Part shown: positions 7,947 through 16,670 of the stretch, one piece after another | Layout: every line of letters begins with the position of its first letter | Position numbering within the stretch: the first letter of the stretch is position 1 | Assembly (NCBI RefSeq): GCF_014205875.1 | Contig: NZ_JACHEN010000043.1 | Location: 1-34,010 of the forward strand | DNA length: 34,010 bases | Direction of reading: 5' to 3' | Source: Anaerosolibacter carboniphilus | GTDB taxonomy: Bacteria > Bacillota > Clostridia > Peptostreptococcales > Thermotaleaceae | The notes under the pieces: generated by a model | Seen by the model: only the letters and a program-made list of their open reading frames with translations | What the model was told of the DNA's origin: nothing | Databases searched by the model: none | Made by a program: the position numbers and the translations under genes

Positions 7947-8070
7947 TTTACTTCCTCCTTTTTTGTCACAAACACTCTTTGTTCTTTAATATGTAGTAGC
8001 ATATCACTCCTACAGGCTGTATTCTATGACTTCCATCACATTATGCTAAAATTAATTTACTGCTTAAAAT

Positions 8071-8110
8071 AAAATGAAAGAACCTCTTGCACTGGTGGCT
8101 CTTTCATTTT
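8071..8110 (-). terminator. intrinsic terminator after the DUF1450 gene
   Basis: AAAATGAAAGA and TCTTTCATTTT (8071-8081 with 8100-8110) form a long stem 15 nt after the stop at 8125. The AT-rich flanks supply T tracts for either strand. Confidence 0.7.
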
Positions 8111-8124
8111 ATCAGAAGCGCTAT

Positions 8125-8337
8125 TTACATTTGTTCTTTGATTTTTTCATATAATTCTTCTGGTGAATCCGCTTGGACAAATTCATCATCTACCAAAGCA
8201 AAAGGTCCCACAGCACAATCTCCACAATAGCCTAAACATGGTTCTATCTCTACGCTGATACCTTCATTTTTTAATCTCTCTGCGATGTCATCTGTACCAT
8301 GACCGAAATTGTTTTCACAGAACTTTACTTCTGCCAT
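8125..8337 (-). CDS. DUF1450 (YuzB-like) small cysteine protein
   Basis: A 70-residue protein resembling B. subtilis YuzB. It has FCENNFGHG near the N-terminus and the family core PCLGYCGDCAVGPFALVDDE with three cysteines (C-x3-C-x2-C), which together with the early Cys could hold a metal or Fe-S centre or form a redox disulfide. The biochemical role of the family is not established. It starts 19 nt after the FAD oxidoreductase gene and is almost certainly co-transcribed with it, hinting at an electron-carrier role; that is inference. ATG at 8337 is chosen over an overlapping upstream TTG. Confidence 0.85.
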   Translation of the reverse strand: MAEVKFCENNFGHGTDDIAERLKNEGISVEIEPCLGYCGDCAVGPFALVDDEFVQADSPEELYEKIKEQM

Positions 8338-8356
8338 ATGCAATACACTCCCTTAT

Positions 8357-9574
8357 TTATTTTCTCTTTTTTATTATCTCAATTAATTCGTGAAAAGATA
8401 CCGTATTAAAATGAATACCATTTAAGTCAATTTCATTCTCTATGGCTGTTTTTAACGCTGGTGAATGTCTTATATCACCAATGACAATGGCACCAATAAT
8501 CTTATTTTTGTGAATATAGACCTTGTTATATACATTTTCTGCTGACCTATCCTCAAGGACAACATCTGTTGCCTTGCTGTTTTCAATAACGCCCATGGAA
8601 AACAAGGACAAACCAAAGGCACTTAATGTTGTTACTGGGACAATATGTTCATAAATTTCATCTTTTCCAACCATATTGTATCCTGCCACTTTCCCATGGC
8701 CAATGGCAATATTCCATAGTCCATAGATTTCATTCTCATATTCGGCCACATCTCCTGCAGCGTAGATACCTTCAATAGATGTTCCCATTTTTTTATCAAC
8801 GATAACACCTTTATTGAACCTAATAGGTGTGTCCTTTAAAAAATCAATGTTCGGTCTTATCCCTATGGAGTAGGTTATCATATCACCACCTATAACCTGT
8901 CCCTGTGCAGTCCTTATCCCTTCAACCTTATCTTCTCCAAGAATCTCATTTACTTGGGTATCCAGCATAACCTCTATACCATGACTTCTTACAGCTTTTT
9001 CTAATATCCTTGAAGCCTGTTCATCAAGCTGTCTCGGCATAAGTCGAGGCAGCAGCTCAATGAGACTTACTTTTTTGCCCATTTGAGATAGTATCCATGC
9101 TGTTTCTAGCCCTTGAATGCCTCCGCCGATATTTAGAATCTCTTGTTTATCTTTAACCTTTTCCTTTATATTCCATGCATCCTTCAGCGTTCTTAGGGTA
9201 TAAACACCTGATTTATCGATACCGGGAATCGGCGGTTTAAAATTGTGGGCGCCAGTGGCTATTAGAAGCTTCGAATAATCGAACCTATCTCCTTTTGATG
9301 TACGAATAGATTTGTTATTTACATCTATCGAAACAACCTTTATATCTGTGTATAATTTTACATTGTTGACTTCATACCACTCTTTCTTTTGAATTAGTAT
9401 TTTTTCTTCCTCTAAACTGCCAAGCAATCCCTTTGACAATCGTACGCGATTGTATGGATAAAAAGGTTCTTCTCCAAAAAGATGGATTTCAATTTCCTGA
9501 TCTATTTCTCTTATAGATTTAATTGCAGTAATTGCAGCAATACCATTTCCAATAATGATTATTTTATCTACCAA
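8357..9574 (-). CDS. FAD-dependent NAD(P)H oxidoreductase (rubredoxin reductase / NirB N-domain type)
   Basis: A 405-residue pyridine-nucleotide-disulfide-family flavoprotein. The N-terminal dinucleotide fold has IIIIGNGIAAITAIKSI for FAD, followed by the YNRVRLSKGLL loop typical of the NirB/rubredoxin-reductase branch. The NAD(P)H site is EILNIGGGIQGLETAW at about 150, and the second FAD motif is GIYAAGDVAE. There is no CxxC redox pair, so it should pass electrons to a protein partner or to O2/NO rather than act as a disulfide reductase. The frame extends to ATG 9631, but AAGGAG sits 8 nt before a TTG at 9574 directly preceding VDKIIIIGNG; I chose TTG. The DUF1450 protein encoded next is a possible partner. 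Confidence 0.9.
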   Translation of the reverse strand: MVDKIIIIGNGIAAITAIKSIREIDQEIEIHLFGEEPFYPYNRVRLSKGLLGSLEEEKILIQKKEWYEVNNVKLYTDIKVVSIDVNNKSIRTSKGDRFDYSKLLIATGAHNFKPPIPGIDKSGVYTLRTLKDAWNIKEKVKDKQEILNIGGGIQGLETAWILSQMGKKVSLIELLPRLMPRQLDEQASRILEKAVRSHGIEVMLDTQVNEILGEDKVEGIRTAQGQVIGGDMITYSIGIRPNIDFLKDTPIRFNKGVIVDKKMGTSIEGIYAAGDVAEYENEIYGLWNIAIGHGKVAGYNMVGKDEIYEHIVPVTTLSAFGLSLFSMGVIENSKATDVVLEDRSAENVYNKVYIHKNKIIGAIVIGDIRHSPALKTAIENEIDLNGIHFNTVSFHELIEIIKKRK

Positions 9575-9689
9575 ATTTGCCACTCCTTTTTCATTATATA
9601 GTCTTAGTGTTTTACTTTGATTAATATCCATACTTCACAAATAGTTTAAAACCCATCCTAAAATTTGGAGTCCTTTCATTATTTTTCAT

Positions 9690-9800
9690 TTATGATACAT
9701 CTATTTGTATATTTATCTCCATCGGTAAAAAACTTGCACCCTCAAAAGGAAGAACTCTAAATACAACTTGGCCTCTTCCCTGATGATGAATATAGTGAGA
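9690..9800 (-). pseudogene. possible gene remnant (36 codons)
   Basis: Within the 362-bp gap 9575-9936 a short minus-strand frame, closed by TAA at both ends and without a start codon, reads protein-like: HYIHHQGRGQVVFRV then LPFEGASFLPMEIN. The HxxxH-RGQ look recalls the C-terminal part of DinB-like proteins, but this is not secure. It may be the relic of a deleted gene. Confidence 0.25.
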
Positions 9801-9821
9801 TTACCAATAGAATTCATATAA

Positions 9822-9860
9822 AAGAACTATAGAGATACAAAAGTACACTCTATAGTTCTT
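9822..9860. terminator. terminator of the hydrogenase operon
   Basis: AAGAACTATAGAG (9822-9834) and CTCTATAGTTCTT (9848-9860) form a perfect 13-bp stem with T-rich flanks on both strands, about 75 nt after the hypE stop. Confidence 0.75.
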
Positions 9861-9936
9861 ATTTGTTAAACAGCTTCTTTTCCCAGGCAATAAATCAACC
9901 GCCATATCTAGATAACTAGCTTTTCCGTTTTGAGAG

Positions 9937-10938
9937 CTAGCATATTCTAGGGATCATCTCTCCTTCCAAAGGTCTAATGATCCGTTTACCCCCAAAACTG
10001 TTTTCAATAAATACATATGGCTCTGTATCATTTATACACTCACCAATGATTTGAGCCTCCTTGCAATGATCAAGTTGTTGGATGTGTTGTAGTATTTCTA
10101 TTGATTTTTCTTTATCTACTACCAGCACCATTCTTCCTTCGCAAGCAACATATAGAGGATCTATCCCCAAAATTTCATTTATTGCTGCTACTTCCTTTCG
10201 AATAGGGATATTTTTTTCAAATAATCGTATCCCACAACCTGAATGAACTGCTATCTCATTAAGTGCAGTGGCAATACCACCTCGAGTAGGATCTCTCATA
10301 AATTTGATATTACCCATATACGCTTCGAGCTGCTCTAATATTCCATGAAGAGGTGCGCAATCACTTCGAAAATCGCCTTTTACTTTTAATTTATATTGCT
10401 CAATTGCTATTGTTGTTCCATGTTCAGCAATTGTACCTGTAATAATAACTTGGTCCCCAGCATGGATCTTTTGGGTACGATAATTATTTCTAATTTGTCC
10501 TATTCCGCTGGTGTTAATAAAAATTTGATCTATGGCACCTTTCTCTACTACCTTTGTATCGCCTGTTACGATTTTGACATCTGCAAAGTGTGCAGTTTCT
10601 GCCATGGATGCAGCGATTCTTTCAAGCAGTCCTATATCAAGCCCCTCCTCTATAATCATTCCACAGCTAATATAAAGAGGTTTTGCACCAACAGCAACCA
10701 AGTCATTAATCGTACCACATACAGAAAGTTTTCCCATATCACCACCAGAAAAAAAGATAGGCTTCACTACATATGTATCTGTTGTAAAGGCAATTCGCTC
10801 CTGCCCAATTTCCAGGACAGCCGAATCTAAGCCCTTAGAAAGTATAGGGTTATGAAAATACTCATAAAAGATGTCATGAATTAACTGCATCGTATGACTG
10901 CCGCCGTTTCCATGGCATAATTTGATGGTGTTATCCAT
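9937..10938 (-). CDS. hypE: hydrogenase maturation factor HypE
   Basis: A 333-residue HypE. This PurM/AIR-synthase-like ATPase dehydrates the carbamoyl group delivered by HypF to a C-terminal cysteine thiocyanate, the source of the CN ligands of the NiFe site. Seen here: N-terminal CHGNGGSHT, FTTDTYVVKPIFFSGGDMGKL, the MRDPTRGGIATALNEIA segment, and the required C-terminal tail PRIC with Cys333. ATG at 10938 lies 14 nt after hypD behind AAAAGGAG. The frame could be extended to 11034 but that would run into hypD without a ribosome site. It is the last gene of the operon. Confidence 0.97.
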   Translation of the reverse strand: MDNTIKLCHGNGGSHTMQLIHDIFYEYFHNPILSKGLDSAVLEIGQERIAFTTDTYVVKPIFFSGGDMGKLSVCGTINDLVAVGAKPLYISCGMIIEEGLDIGLLERIAASMAETAHFADVKIVTGDTKVVEKGAIDQIFINTSGIGQIRNNYRTQKIHAGDQVIITGTIAEHGTTIAIEQYKLKVKGDFRSDCAPLHGILEQLEAYMGNIKFMRDPTRGGIATALNEIAVHSGCGIRLFEKNIPIRKEVAAINEILGIDPLYVACEGRMVLVVDKEKSIEILQHIQQLDHCKEAQIIGECINDTEPYVFIENSFGGKRIIRPLEGEMIPRIC

Positions 10939-10952
10939 AGCATGTTCTCCTT

Positions 10953-12017
10953 TTATAACTGATATCGATAATATGAAGCACATGAACCTTCGCTGGACAC
11001 CATACAAGGTCCCAAAGGATGGGTTGGATTGCATTTACTTCCAAACATATCACATGCTATTGGTTTTTTATGCCCCATTAGAATCTCCTTACAGATACAC
11101 TGCGTATGGTTCGGTTTTGAAGCTAGTTTCATCCCAAATCTCTCCAGTGCATCAAATTCTGAGTAGTTTTCTTTTAAAACCAATGAGGAATTTCGTATAT
11201 ATCCTATACCTCTCCACTCTCCATCGGAGGTTTCAAACACTTCATTCATCACATCTTTTGCCCTTAGATTTCCTTTGGACCGAACAGATCGTTTATAGAG
11301 ATTTTCAAAGTTCTTCTGACCAGTATTTCGGTAGCCTTGCATGATCTTATGTATGGCACTTACAATGTCTAGTGCGTCAAATCCCGCTATTGCAGCAGGC
11401 ATATCATATTCTTGTTCGATGAATTGGAAATATTCTTCTCCCATCACCGCTGCCACATGACCAGGACAAATCATTCCATGAATATGCTGAAGATTTTCAT
11501 TTAAGATTAAGCGCAATACAGGTGGCATAAGTCTTAGGGAGTTGAGAAAGTAGAGGTTGGATATATTTCTTTCCTTGGTCAATTTAATCGTAGAAGCAAT
11601 CACTGGTGCGGTGGTTTCAAACCCAACTGCAAGGAATACAATAATCTTATCTCTATTATTTTGTGCAATTTCCAAAGCTTCAAAAGGTGTATATAGAATC
11701 GAAATATTTTTACCTTTTCTCCGCTGATCTAGTATACTTTCAGTGGAACCTGTTACTTTCACTAAATCACCGAAGGTAGCCAATATGATGTTATCATTTT
11801 CTAGAATCTGTATGGCTGCATCTATCACACTTTCCGGTGTTACACAAACAGGGCAACCTGGTCCAGATAACAGCTGAATGTGAGAATCTACTAATGTCCT
11901 TATACCATATTTTCCTATGGCATGGGTATGGGTTCCGCAGACCTCCATTATTTTCATTTCCAGTGGGGTATTTTCATTAATATCTTTTATCATTCTGCTT
12001 ATCAAATTTTCATTCAT
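10953..12017 (-). CDS. hypD: hydrogenase maturation factor HypD
   Basis: A 354-residue HypD. This [4Fe-4S] scaffold works with HypC to assemble the Fe(CN)2CO unit using cyanide from HypE. Diagnostic elements are MEVCGTHTHAIGKYG, LLSGPGCPVCVTPES, AVGFETTAPV, and the C-terminal cysteine cluster CICKEILMGHKKPIACDMFG with two further Cys. Length is close to the family norm of about 370. It overlaps hypC by 8 nt, which indicates translational coupling of these two interacting proteins. Confidence 0.97.
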   Translation of the reverse strand: MNENLISRMIKDINENTPLEMKIMEVCGTHTHAIGKYGIRTLVDSHIQLLSGPGCPVCVTPESVIDAAIQILENDNIILATFGDLVKVTGSTESILDQRRKGKNISILYTPFEALEIAQNNRDKIIVFLAVGFETTAPVIASTIKLTKERNISNLYFLNSLRLMPPVLRLILNENLQHIHGMICPGHVAAVMGEEYFQFIEQEYDMPAAIAGFDALDIVSAIHKIMQGYRNTGQKNFENLYKRSVRSKGNLRAKDVMNEVFETSDGEWRGIGYIRNSSLVLKENYSEFDALERFGMKLASKPNHTQCICKEILMGHKKPIACDMFGSKCNPTHPLGPCMVSSEGSCASYYRYQL

Positions 12018-12243
12018 TCATTTGTCCGTCCCTGCCCAATATATTTTCATATTGCTCTTCTAAAAAGCTATAGTACGCTTTGTTAATTTTCTCTATGGCA
12101 CATCCTGCATGAACTAGAACATGATCACCTATCCTCGGCTCTTCGATAAGTTGAATATATATATTAGCTTTTACACCCATAATTTCTACAAGTGCATAAG
12201 TACCATCAATGCTTATAATCTCAGCGGGTACAGCTAAACACAT
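12010..12243 (-). CDS. hypC: hydrogenase maturation chaperone HypC
   Basis: A 77-residue HypC starting MCLAVPAEII; the Cys2 that binds the iron precursor is present once Met1 is removed. The following GDHVLVHAGCAIEKI is the second family signature. It shuttles the iron unit between HypD and the large-subunit precursor. It starts 10 nt after hypF behind AGGGGTGAT. Confidence 0.97.
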   Translation of the reverse strand: MCLAVPAEIISIDGTYALVEIMGVKANIYIQLIEEPRIGDHVLVHAGCAIEKINKAYYSFLEEQYENILGRDGQMNE

Positions 12244-12253
12244 TGTATCACCC

Positions 12254-14497
12254 CTACACTGTTTGATCTGCGATCACCAACTGACCTATGGAAACTCCAC
12301 TATCATTGATAGGAATCTTTTGATTATAAAATACTTTCATTCCTATATGTCTAAGTTTATCTACCGTCTTGCTTAGTAGATATTGATTCTCGAAACAGCC
12401 ACCACTTAAAGCCACTTCTGATAACCCATATTGTTCACTCAACATTTGAACAACTTGTACGGTTGTATTGCATAATGCATTGTGAAACTTTGATGAAATG
12501 ATTGATAATGGCACGCCGTAATCTAGATCGAGCAGCACGCCTTCTATCATGCTTTTATAATCTATCTGTAGCACTTTGCCCTCCGCAGATACTTCCATCC
12601 TATAGAAATCATGAATCGTTGGATCTACTACATTTTCAAGGATAATCGCAGCTTGTGCATCATAGGATATTTCATGACATAGCCCTAAGATGGCAGATAT
12701 ACAATCAAAGAGACGACCTACACTGGATGATTGGTAACAATTCATATTCGCTTTTAGAGCCTGTTGGATAACATCAATTTTCTCCGATCTTATTTCATCC
12801 AGATAATGTCTTGGATCATAGCCTAAGGCATCTAAATAACATAATGCAATTCGCCAGGGTTCTTTTACTGATTGATCGCCCCCCTGAAGAGATACATATT
12901 TGAAGTGACCTACTCTCTCAAATTCTTTTATTGTCCCTATAAAAAACTCTCCGCCCCATACATTTCCATCTGACCCATACCCTGTGCCATCATAGACAAC
13001 ACCTATGACAGGCCCATTTACTCTATGCTCTACCATGCAGCTGACCATATGGGCATGGTGATGTTGGACAGATACTTTCTTCCCCTTGTATTTATCAAGA
13101 TTATTCCTTGAGACAAACCCTGGATGCATATCGTAGGCAATAATTTCTGGGTTGATATTGGTAAGCTTTATTAAGTGCTCTATTGTATTTTGATAGAGCT
13201 TATAAGCATCAAAGTCCTTGATATCTCCCAGATATTGGCTGATGTACCCATAACCATTCTTAGAAAGGCAAAATGTACTTTTCTGTTCGGCGCCTAATGC
13301 GAGAATTTCATTTTTTACACCTGTCTTCACGATAAACGGTGCATAACCTCTACCTATTCTCGTAGTCATTTCACGCTTTTGAAAAACCCTTACAACGGAA
13401 TCATCCACAGGCGTATGTATATGCCGATTGTGCATTAAAAAATAATCGGCTATAGTATTTAAAGTATTTAGAGCCTCCTCGTCTTGATATTGAATGGGCG
13501 CGTTGCTTGTATTCCCGCTGGTCATCACAAGAAAATGAATATCTTTTTGAAAGAGCATATAATGTAACGGGGTATAAGGAAGCATCATTCCAAGCTTTTG
13601 TGTATCTGGTGCGATGATTTCAGGTAAAACGAAGGGTTTCCTTCGATTTAACAGGACAATTGGCTTTCTATTGCTTTGTAGTATGCCTTCTTCCATTTCG
13701 TTTACATAACAGAGATTTTTAATATATTCCATATCTTTCGCCATGATGGCAAGGGGCTTATGGGGTCTATGTTTTCGTTGTCTGAGTAACAAAATAGCCT
13801 CTTGATCCTCTGCATTACATACCAGGTGAAAACCGCCCAGCCCTTTCATAGCAATGATCTTTCCTCTTTTTATCAGTTCGACCATTGTCCCTATTACATC
13901 ATCACACTGAATTCTTTCCCCCTGCCGATCCAACAAAGATAAGGTAGGTCCACATGCTGGACAACAGGTAGGCTGCGCATGAAACCTCCTGTTTAACGGG
14001 TTCTCGTAGTCTTCTCTACAAGATGGGCACATATCAAATAACTTCATGGTTGTATCCTTTCTATCATAGGGAAAATCCTCAATAATAGAATACCTTGGTC
14101 CACATTTAGTACAGTTGGTAAATGGATACTGGTACCAACGGCTGTTCATATCTGATACTTCCTCCATGCATTCTGGGCATACACCTACATCTGTAGAAAT
14201 GAACCTAAAATTTTCTTCTTTACCATCACTCTTTTGAATGGCAAACCCTTTGTATCCAGCTACATTTCTGCAAATTATTTCAATGCTCTCTATTCGGGCA
14301 AGTTGAGGTGGATCATGAATCAAGTGAAGGATGAATTCTCTTATATGCTCTTTGTTTCCTTCAGCATCAATCACAAGAGAAGCTCCGCTGTTGTTTACAA
14401 AACCTCTAATATCATATTTGTGTGCCAGATTGTAAACATATGGTCTAAATCCTACGCCCTGAACGATCCCAAATATCTTTATGATATATCCCTTCAT
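12254..14497 (-). CDS. hypF: carbamoyltransferase HypF
   Basis: A 748-residue HypF, full length. Domains in order: acylphosphatase-like (1-90, GIVQGVGFRPYVYNLA), two C4 zinc fingers (about 100-190; CPECMEEV with CTKCGPRY, and CPSCRED with CCPACGP), a YrdC-like domain (about 200-380, IAMKGLGGFHLVCNA), and a Kae1-like C-terminal domain with the VQHHHAHM metal site and VYDGTGYG. It converts carbamoyl phosphate and ATP to carbamoyladenylate and transfers the carbamoyl to HypE. I start it at ATG 14497; the upstream ATG at 14533 would overlap the preceding gene and lacks a ribosome site. Confidence 0.96.
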   Translation of the reverse strand: MKGYIIKIFGIVQGVGFRPYVYNLAHKYDIRGFVNNSGASLVIDAEGNKEHIREFILHLIHDPPQLARIESIEIICRNVAGYKGFAIQKSDGKEENFRFISTDVGVCPECMEEVSDMNSRWYQYPFTNCTKCGPRYSIIEDFPYDRKDTTMKLFDMCPSCREDYENPLNRRFHAQPTCCPACGPTLSLLDRQGERIQCDDVIGTMVELIKRGKIIAMKGLGGFHLVCNAEDQEAILLLRQRKHRPHKPLAIMAKDMEYIKNLCYVNEMEEGILQSNRKPIVLLNRRKPFVLPEIIAPDTQKLGMMLPYTPLHYMLFQKDIHFLVMTSGNTSNAPIQYQDEEALNTLNTIADYFLMHNRHIHTPVDDSVVRVFQKREMTTRIGRGYAPFIVKTGVKNEILALGAEQKSTFCLSKNGYGYISQYLGDIKDFDAYKLYQNTIEHLIKLTNINPEIIAYDMHPGFVSRNNLDKYKGKKVSVQHHHAHMVSCMVEHRVNGPVIGVVYDGTGYGSDGNVWGGEFFIGTIKEFERVGHFKYVSLQGGDQSVKEPWRIALCYLDALGYDPRHYLDEIRSEKIDVIQQALKANMNCYQSSSVGRLFDCISAILGLCHEISYDAQAAIILENVVDPTIHDFYRMEVSAEGKVLQIDYKSMIEGVLLDLDYGVPLSIISSKFHNALCNTTVQVVQMLSEQYGLSEVALSGGCFENQYLLSKTVDKLRHIGMKVFYNQKIPINDSGVSIGQLVIADQTV

Positions 14498-14513
14498 AGC
14501 TGTATCCTTTTCT

Positions 14514-14774
14514 TTATCGGGCAAGAATATCACCTTTTAAGCTATGAATAACAGCAGATTGTTCTTCTATTTCTTCTTTTTGTACAAGTACATCTGTCCA
14601 TTCCCCTACAGCGGGTGCATTATGCTCCTGCAAATATGTCTTTAGATTTTCCGAATTCACATGACTGTTTGGGCTAACACCAACTAAAATTTGATCCACC
14701 TTTAGAATATTATTTTCCTTGCACAAGCCATCTAGGGCCTGTGATATCCTGCCTAGCAGAATCGTATCATGCAT
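14514..14774 (-). CDS. hypA: HypA-like nickel-insertion protein lacking the zinc domain
   Basis: An 86-residue protein beginning MHDTILLGRISQALDGLCKE. The N-terminal Met-His (nickel ligand in HypA), the helix, and the ILKVDQILVGVSPNSHVNSE strand-turn resemble the N-terminal half of HypA. Normal HypA has about 113 residues and a four-cysteine zinc site; here there is only one Cys and no CxxC, so that domain is missing or replaced by VLVQKEEIEEQ. It overlaps the protease gene by 8 nt and sits where hypA usually does. No hypB GTPase is present in the operon. The assignment is by position and N-terminal likeness. Confidence 0.65.
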   Translation of the reverse strand: MHDTILLGRISQALDGLCKENNILKVDQILVGVSPNSHVNSENLKTYLQEHNAPAVGEWTDVLVQKEEIEEQSAVIHSLKGDILAR

Positions 14775-15228
14775 CGTTTTTCCCCCTTACATACGTTTCA
14801 ATACATTTTTTTACATTTTCACATATGTGTTGTAGAAGCACATCTATCGTCTGACTTAGTTCTAAGCCAAAAGAAATTTCAGCCACTTCTATGCCAATGA
14901 AAACACCCTTTACTGATTTTTTATAGATTCTAAGCCCTTCCACTAAACTAGGCTGATGTTGGGTAAAACATAGTTTGTCACTTAAATTCATATTTTCTAA
15001 GGGATGAACATGGATACTACCCGGTGTCCCTTCTCCATATGCTGCGTCTAGAATGATTAGGTCATCTCCATCATCAATCTGTCCAATACAGTAGTCTACA
15101 TCGGTCTCTCCGATAATTAACTGGATATCCTGTACATATAAATAATCCTTTAGGTGTTGCGCTATATGAATAGCAACACCATCATCCTTCATCATTCGAT
15201 TTCCTATGGCTATCAGTTTTCTTCTCAT
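14767..15228 (-). CDS. NiFe hydrogenase maturation protease (HyaD/HycI family)
   Basis: A 153-residue endopeptidase. RRKLIAIGNRMMKDDGVAIH carries the family's GN-x4-DDG motif with the nickel-sensing acidic residue, and LIILDAAYGEGTPG gives the second Asp. After nickel insertion it removes the C-terminal tail of the large subunit, here the 14 residues after His454 of the gene just upstream. Its location 14 nt downstream of that gene supports specificity for it. Confidence 0.93.
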   Translation of the reverse strand: MRRKLIAIGNRMMKDDGVAIHIAQHLKDYLYVQDIQLIIGETDVDYCIGQIDDGDDLIILDAAYGEGTPGSIHVHPLENMNLSDKLCFTQHQPSLVEGLRIYKKSVKGVFIGIEVAEISFGLELSQTIDVLLQHICENVKKCIETYVRGKNDA

Positions 15229-15242
15229 AAAATGCCCAACAC

Positions 15243-16649
15243 CTACACGACCCTTATTTTCACTGGATCAAATTTATCACTCATGATATGGGTAGCACAG
15301 GAAACGCACGGATCAAAGGAACGAACGGTTCTTCCGATTTCTACAGGGTGGTTTAGATTTTCTATTCGAGTGCCTATCAGAGCCTTTTCTAATGTTCCTT
15401 TTACACCTTGAGAATCTTCTGGTGAGAGATTCCACGCTGAAGGTGTAATGAGTTCATAGTTCTTTATTCTCTTGTTTTCTATGGAAATCCAATGGCCTAA
15501 GGCTCCTCGCGTTGTATCAATTAATCCTTTTCCTAATGCTTTATCGGGAATTGGATAAGGTCGTTGGTCAGCAGGCTGTAATTTTATTCTTTCCAGAAGA
15601 CCTTCCATAACTTCTATAATCTTCTTCACTTCCAATACCCTTGCTATGGTCCTATCCATCGTTGATATACCTCTAGAATAATTCCCGCTCAACCACATTC
15701 TTGCCAAGGGTCCTGTCTCCATGGGTAAACCATCATATCTAGGCGCCTTAATCCAACTATAAGCACCTTCTTTATCAATCTTTTCGTCTATCGTAGGGTC
15801 TGTTGGTTTTTGAATCAAAGTTTCAGCTTCGTACCATGCCCTGTAAACATTTTCTGTTATTCGTTTCTCATCAAATTCTTGTTTATTTCCTTCTGTCCAT
15901 ATCCCTGATGAAACATAGAAGATGTCTTTGTCAGAGTAATCAAAAACACCATAACTCATCAGATTTCTATAGCCGCCTCCAATATGATAATAATCGGAAT
16001 AATATTCAGCGAGGATCGTTACATCTGGGATCATTTTATCCAATACAAATCTCTTGATATTTTTCAAAATGGACTGTACTTTGATGAACTCCGACGCATC
16101 CAAATTAACAGTGACACCTCCAACAAAAATGCCATGATTGTGGGGTGCTTTTCCACCTAGGGTTGCTAACATCTCATGGGCTAAACGGCTATATTGTAGA
16201 GATTCAAGATAGTGACTGGCAAGTTCTTGATTTAACTTTTCAGGTAGTCGGAAATCCTGATGGGTGGCTTCATATAAAGGACTGATTTCTGGTCCCTTTA
16301 TAAAATCAGGTAGGGTATACTGGTAGAAATGTCTTAAGTGATTCTGAAGAAACTCACATCCATGAATATAGTCTCGAATCATTCTATCGTTTTCATTTGG
16401 CTGTACTCCCAGTGCATCTTCCAATGCAAAGGTTGATGCCATGGAATGGGCCGTTGAACATATACCGCATATTCTCTCGGTAAAATAGATGGCATCTAGT
16501 GGTGGTCTATCTCGTAACATCTTCTCGAAACCACGAAACAATAATCCACTGCTTTTAGCGTCTATAACTACATTATTTTCAACCTTCACTTGTATTTCTA
16601 GGAAGCCGCTGATCCTTGTAACAGGATTTATTGTAATGATATTTCCCAT
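15243..16649 (-). CDS. NiFe hydrogenase large subunit
   Basis: A 468-residue catalytic subunit. Motif L1 is ERICGICSTAHSMA with Cys61, Cys64 and His68; motif L2 is SFDPCVSCATH with Cys448, Cys451 and His454. These four Cys hold the Ni-Fe(CN)2CO centre. The 14-residue tail after His454 is the maturation-cleaved peptide. The first L2 ligand is a Cys codon, so it is not a NiFeSe enzyme in spite of the selenoproteins nearby. The small subunit lacks a Tat signal, so the enzyme should be cytoplasmic. Overall it resembles uptake-type (group 1/2) enzymes; a precise group needs a tree. ATG follows GGAGGAACAAC. Confidence 0.96.
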   Translation of the reverse strand: MGNIITINPVTRISGFLEIQVKVENNVVIDAKSSGLLFRGFEKMLRDRPPLDAIYFTERICGICSTAHSMASTFALEDALGVQPNENDRMIRDYIHGCEFLQNHLRHFYQYTLPDFIKGPEISPLYEATHQDFRLPEKLNQELASHYLESLQYSRLAHEMLATLGGKAPHNHGIFVGGVTVNLDASEFIKVQSILKNIKRFVLDKMIPDVTILAEYYSDYYHIGGGYRNLMSYGVFDYSDKDIFYVSSGIWTEGNKQEFDEKRITENVYRAWYEAETLIQKPTDPTIDEKIDKEGAYSWIKAPRYDGLPMETGPLARMWLSGNYSRGISTMDRTIARVLEVKKIIEVMEGLLERIKLQPADQRPYPIPDKALGKGLIDTTRGALGHWISIENKRIKNYELITPSAWNLSPEDSQGVKGTLEKALIGTRIENLNHPVEIGRTVRSFDPCVSCATHIMSDKFDPVKIRVV

Positions 16650-16670
16650 GTTGTTCCTCCTAACAACCCT

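Noticed and set aside
15280..15310. Possible NiFeSe hydrogenase (Sec in the C-terminal motif)
   Set aside because: The codon is TGC in DPCVSCATH, so the ligand is ordinary cysteine.
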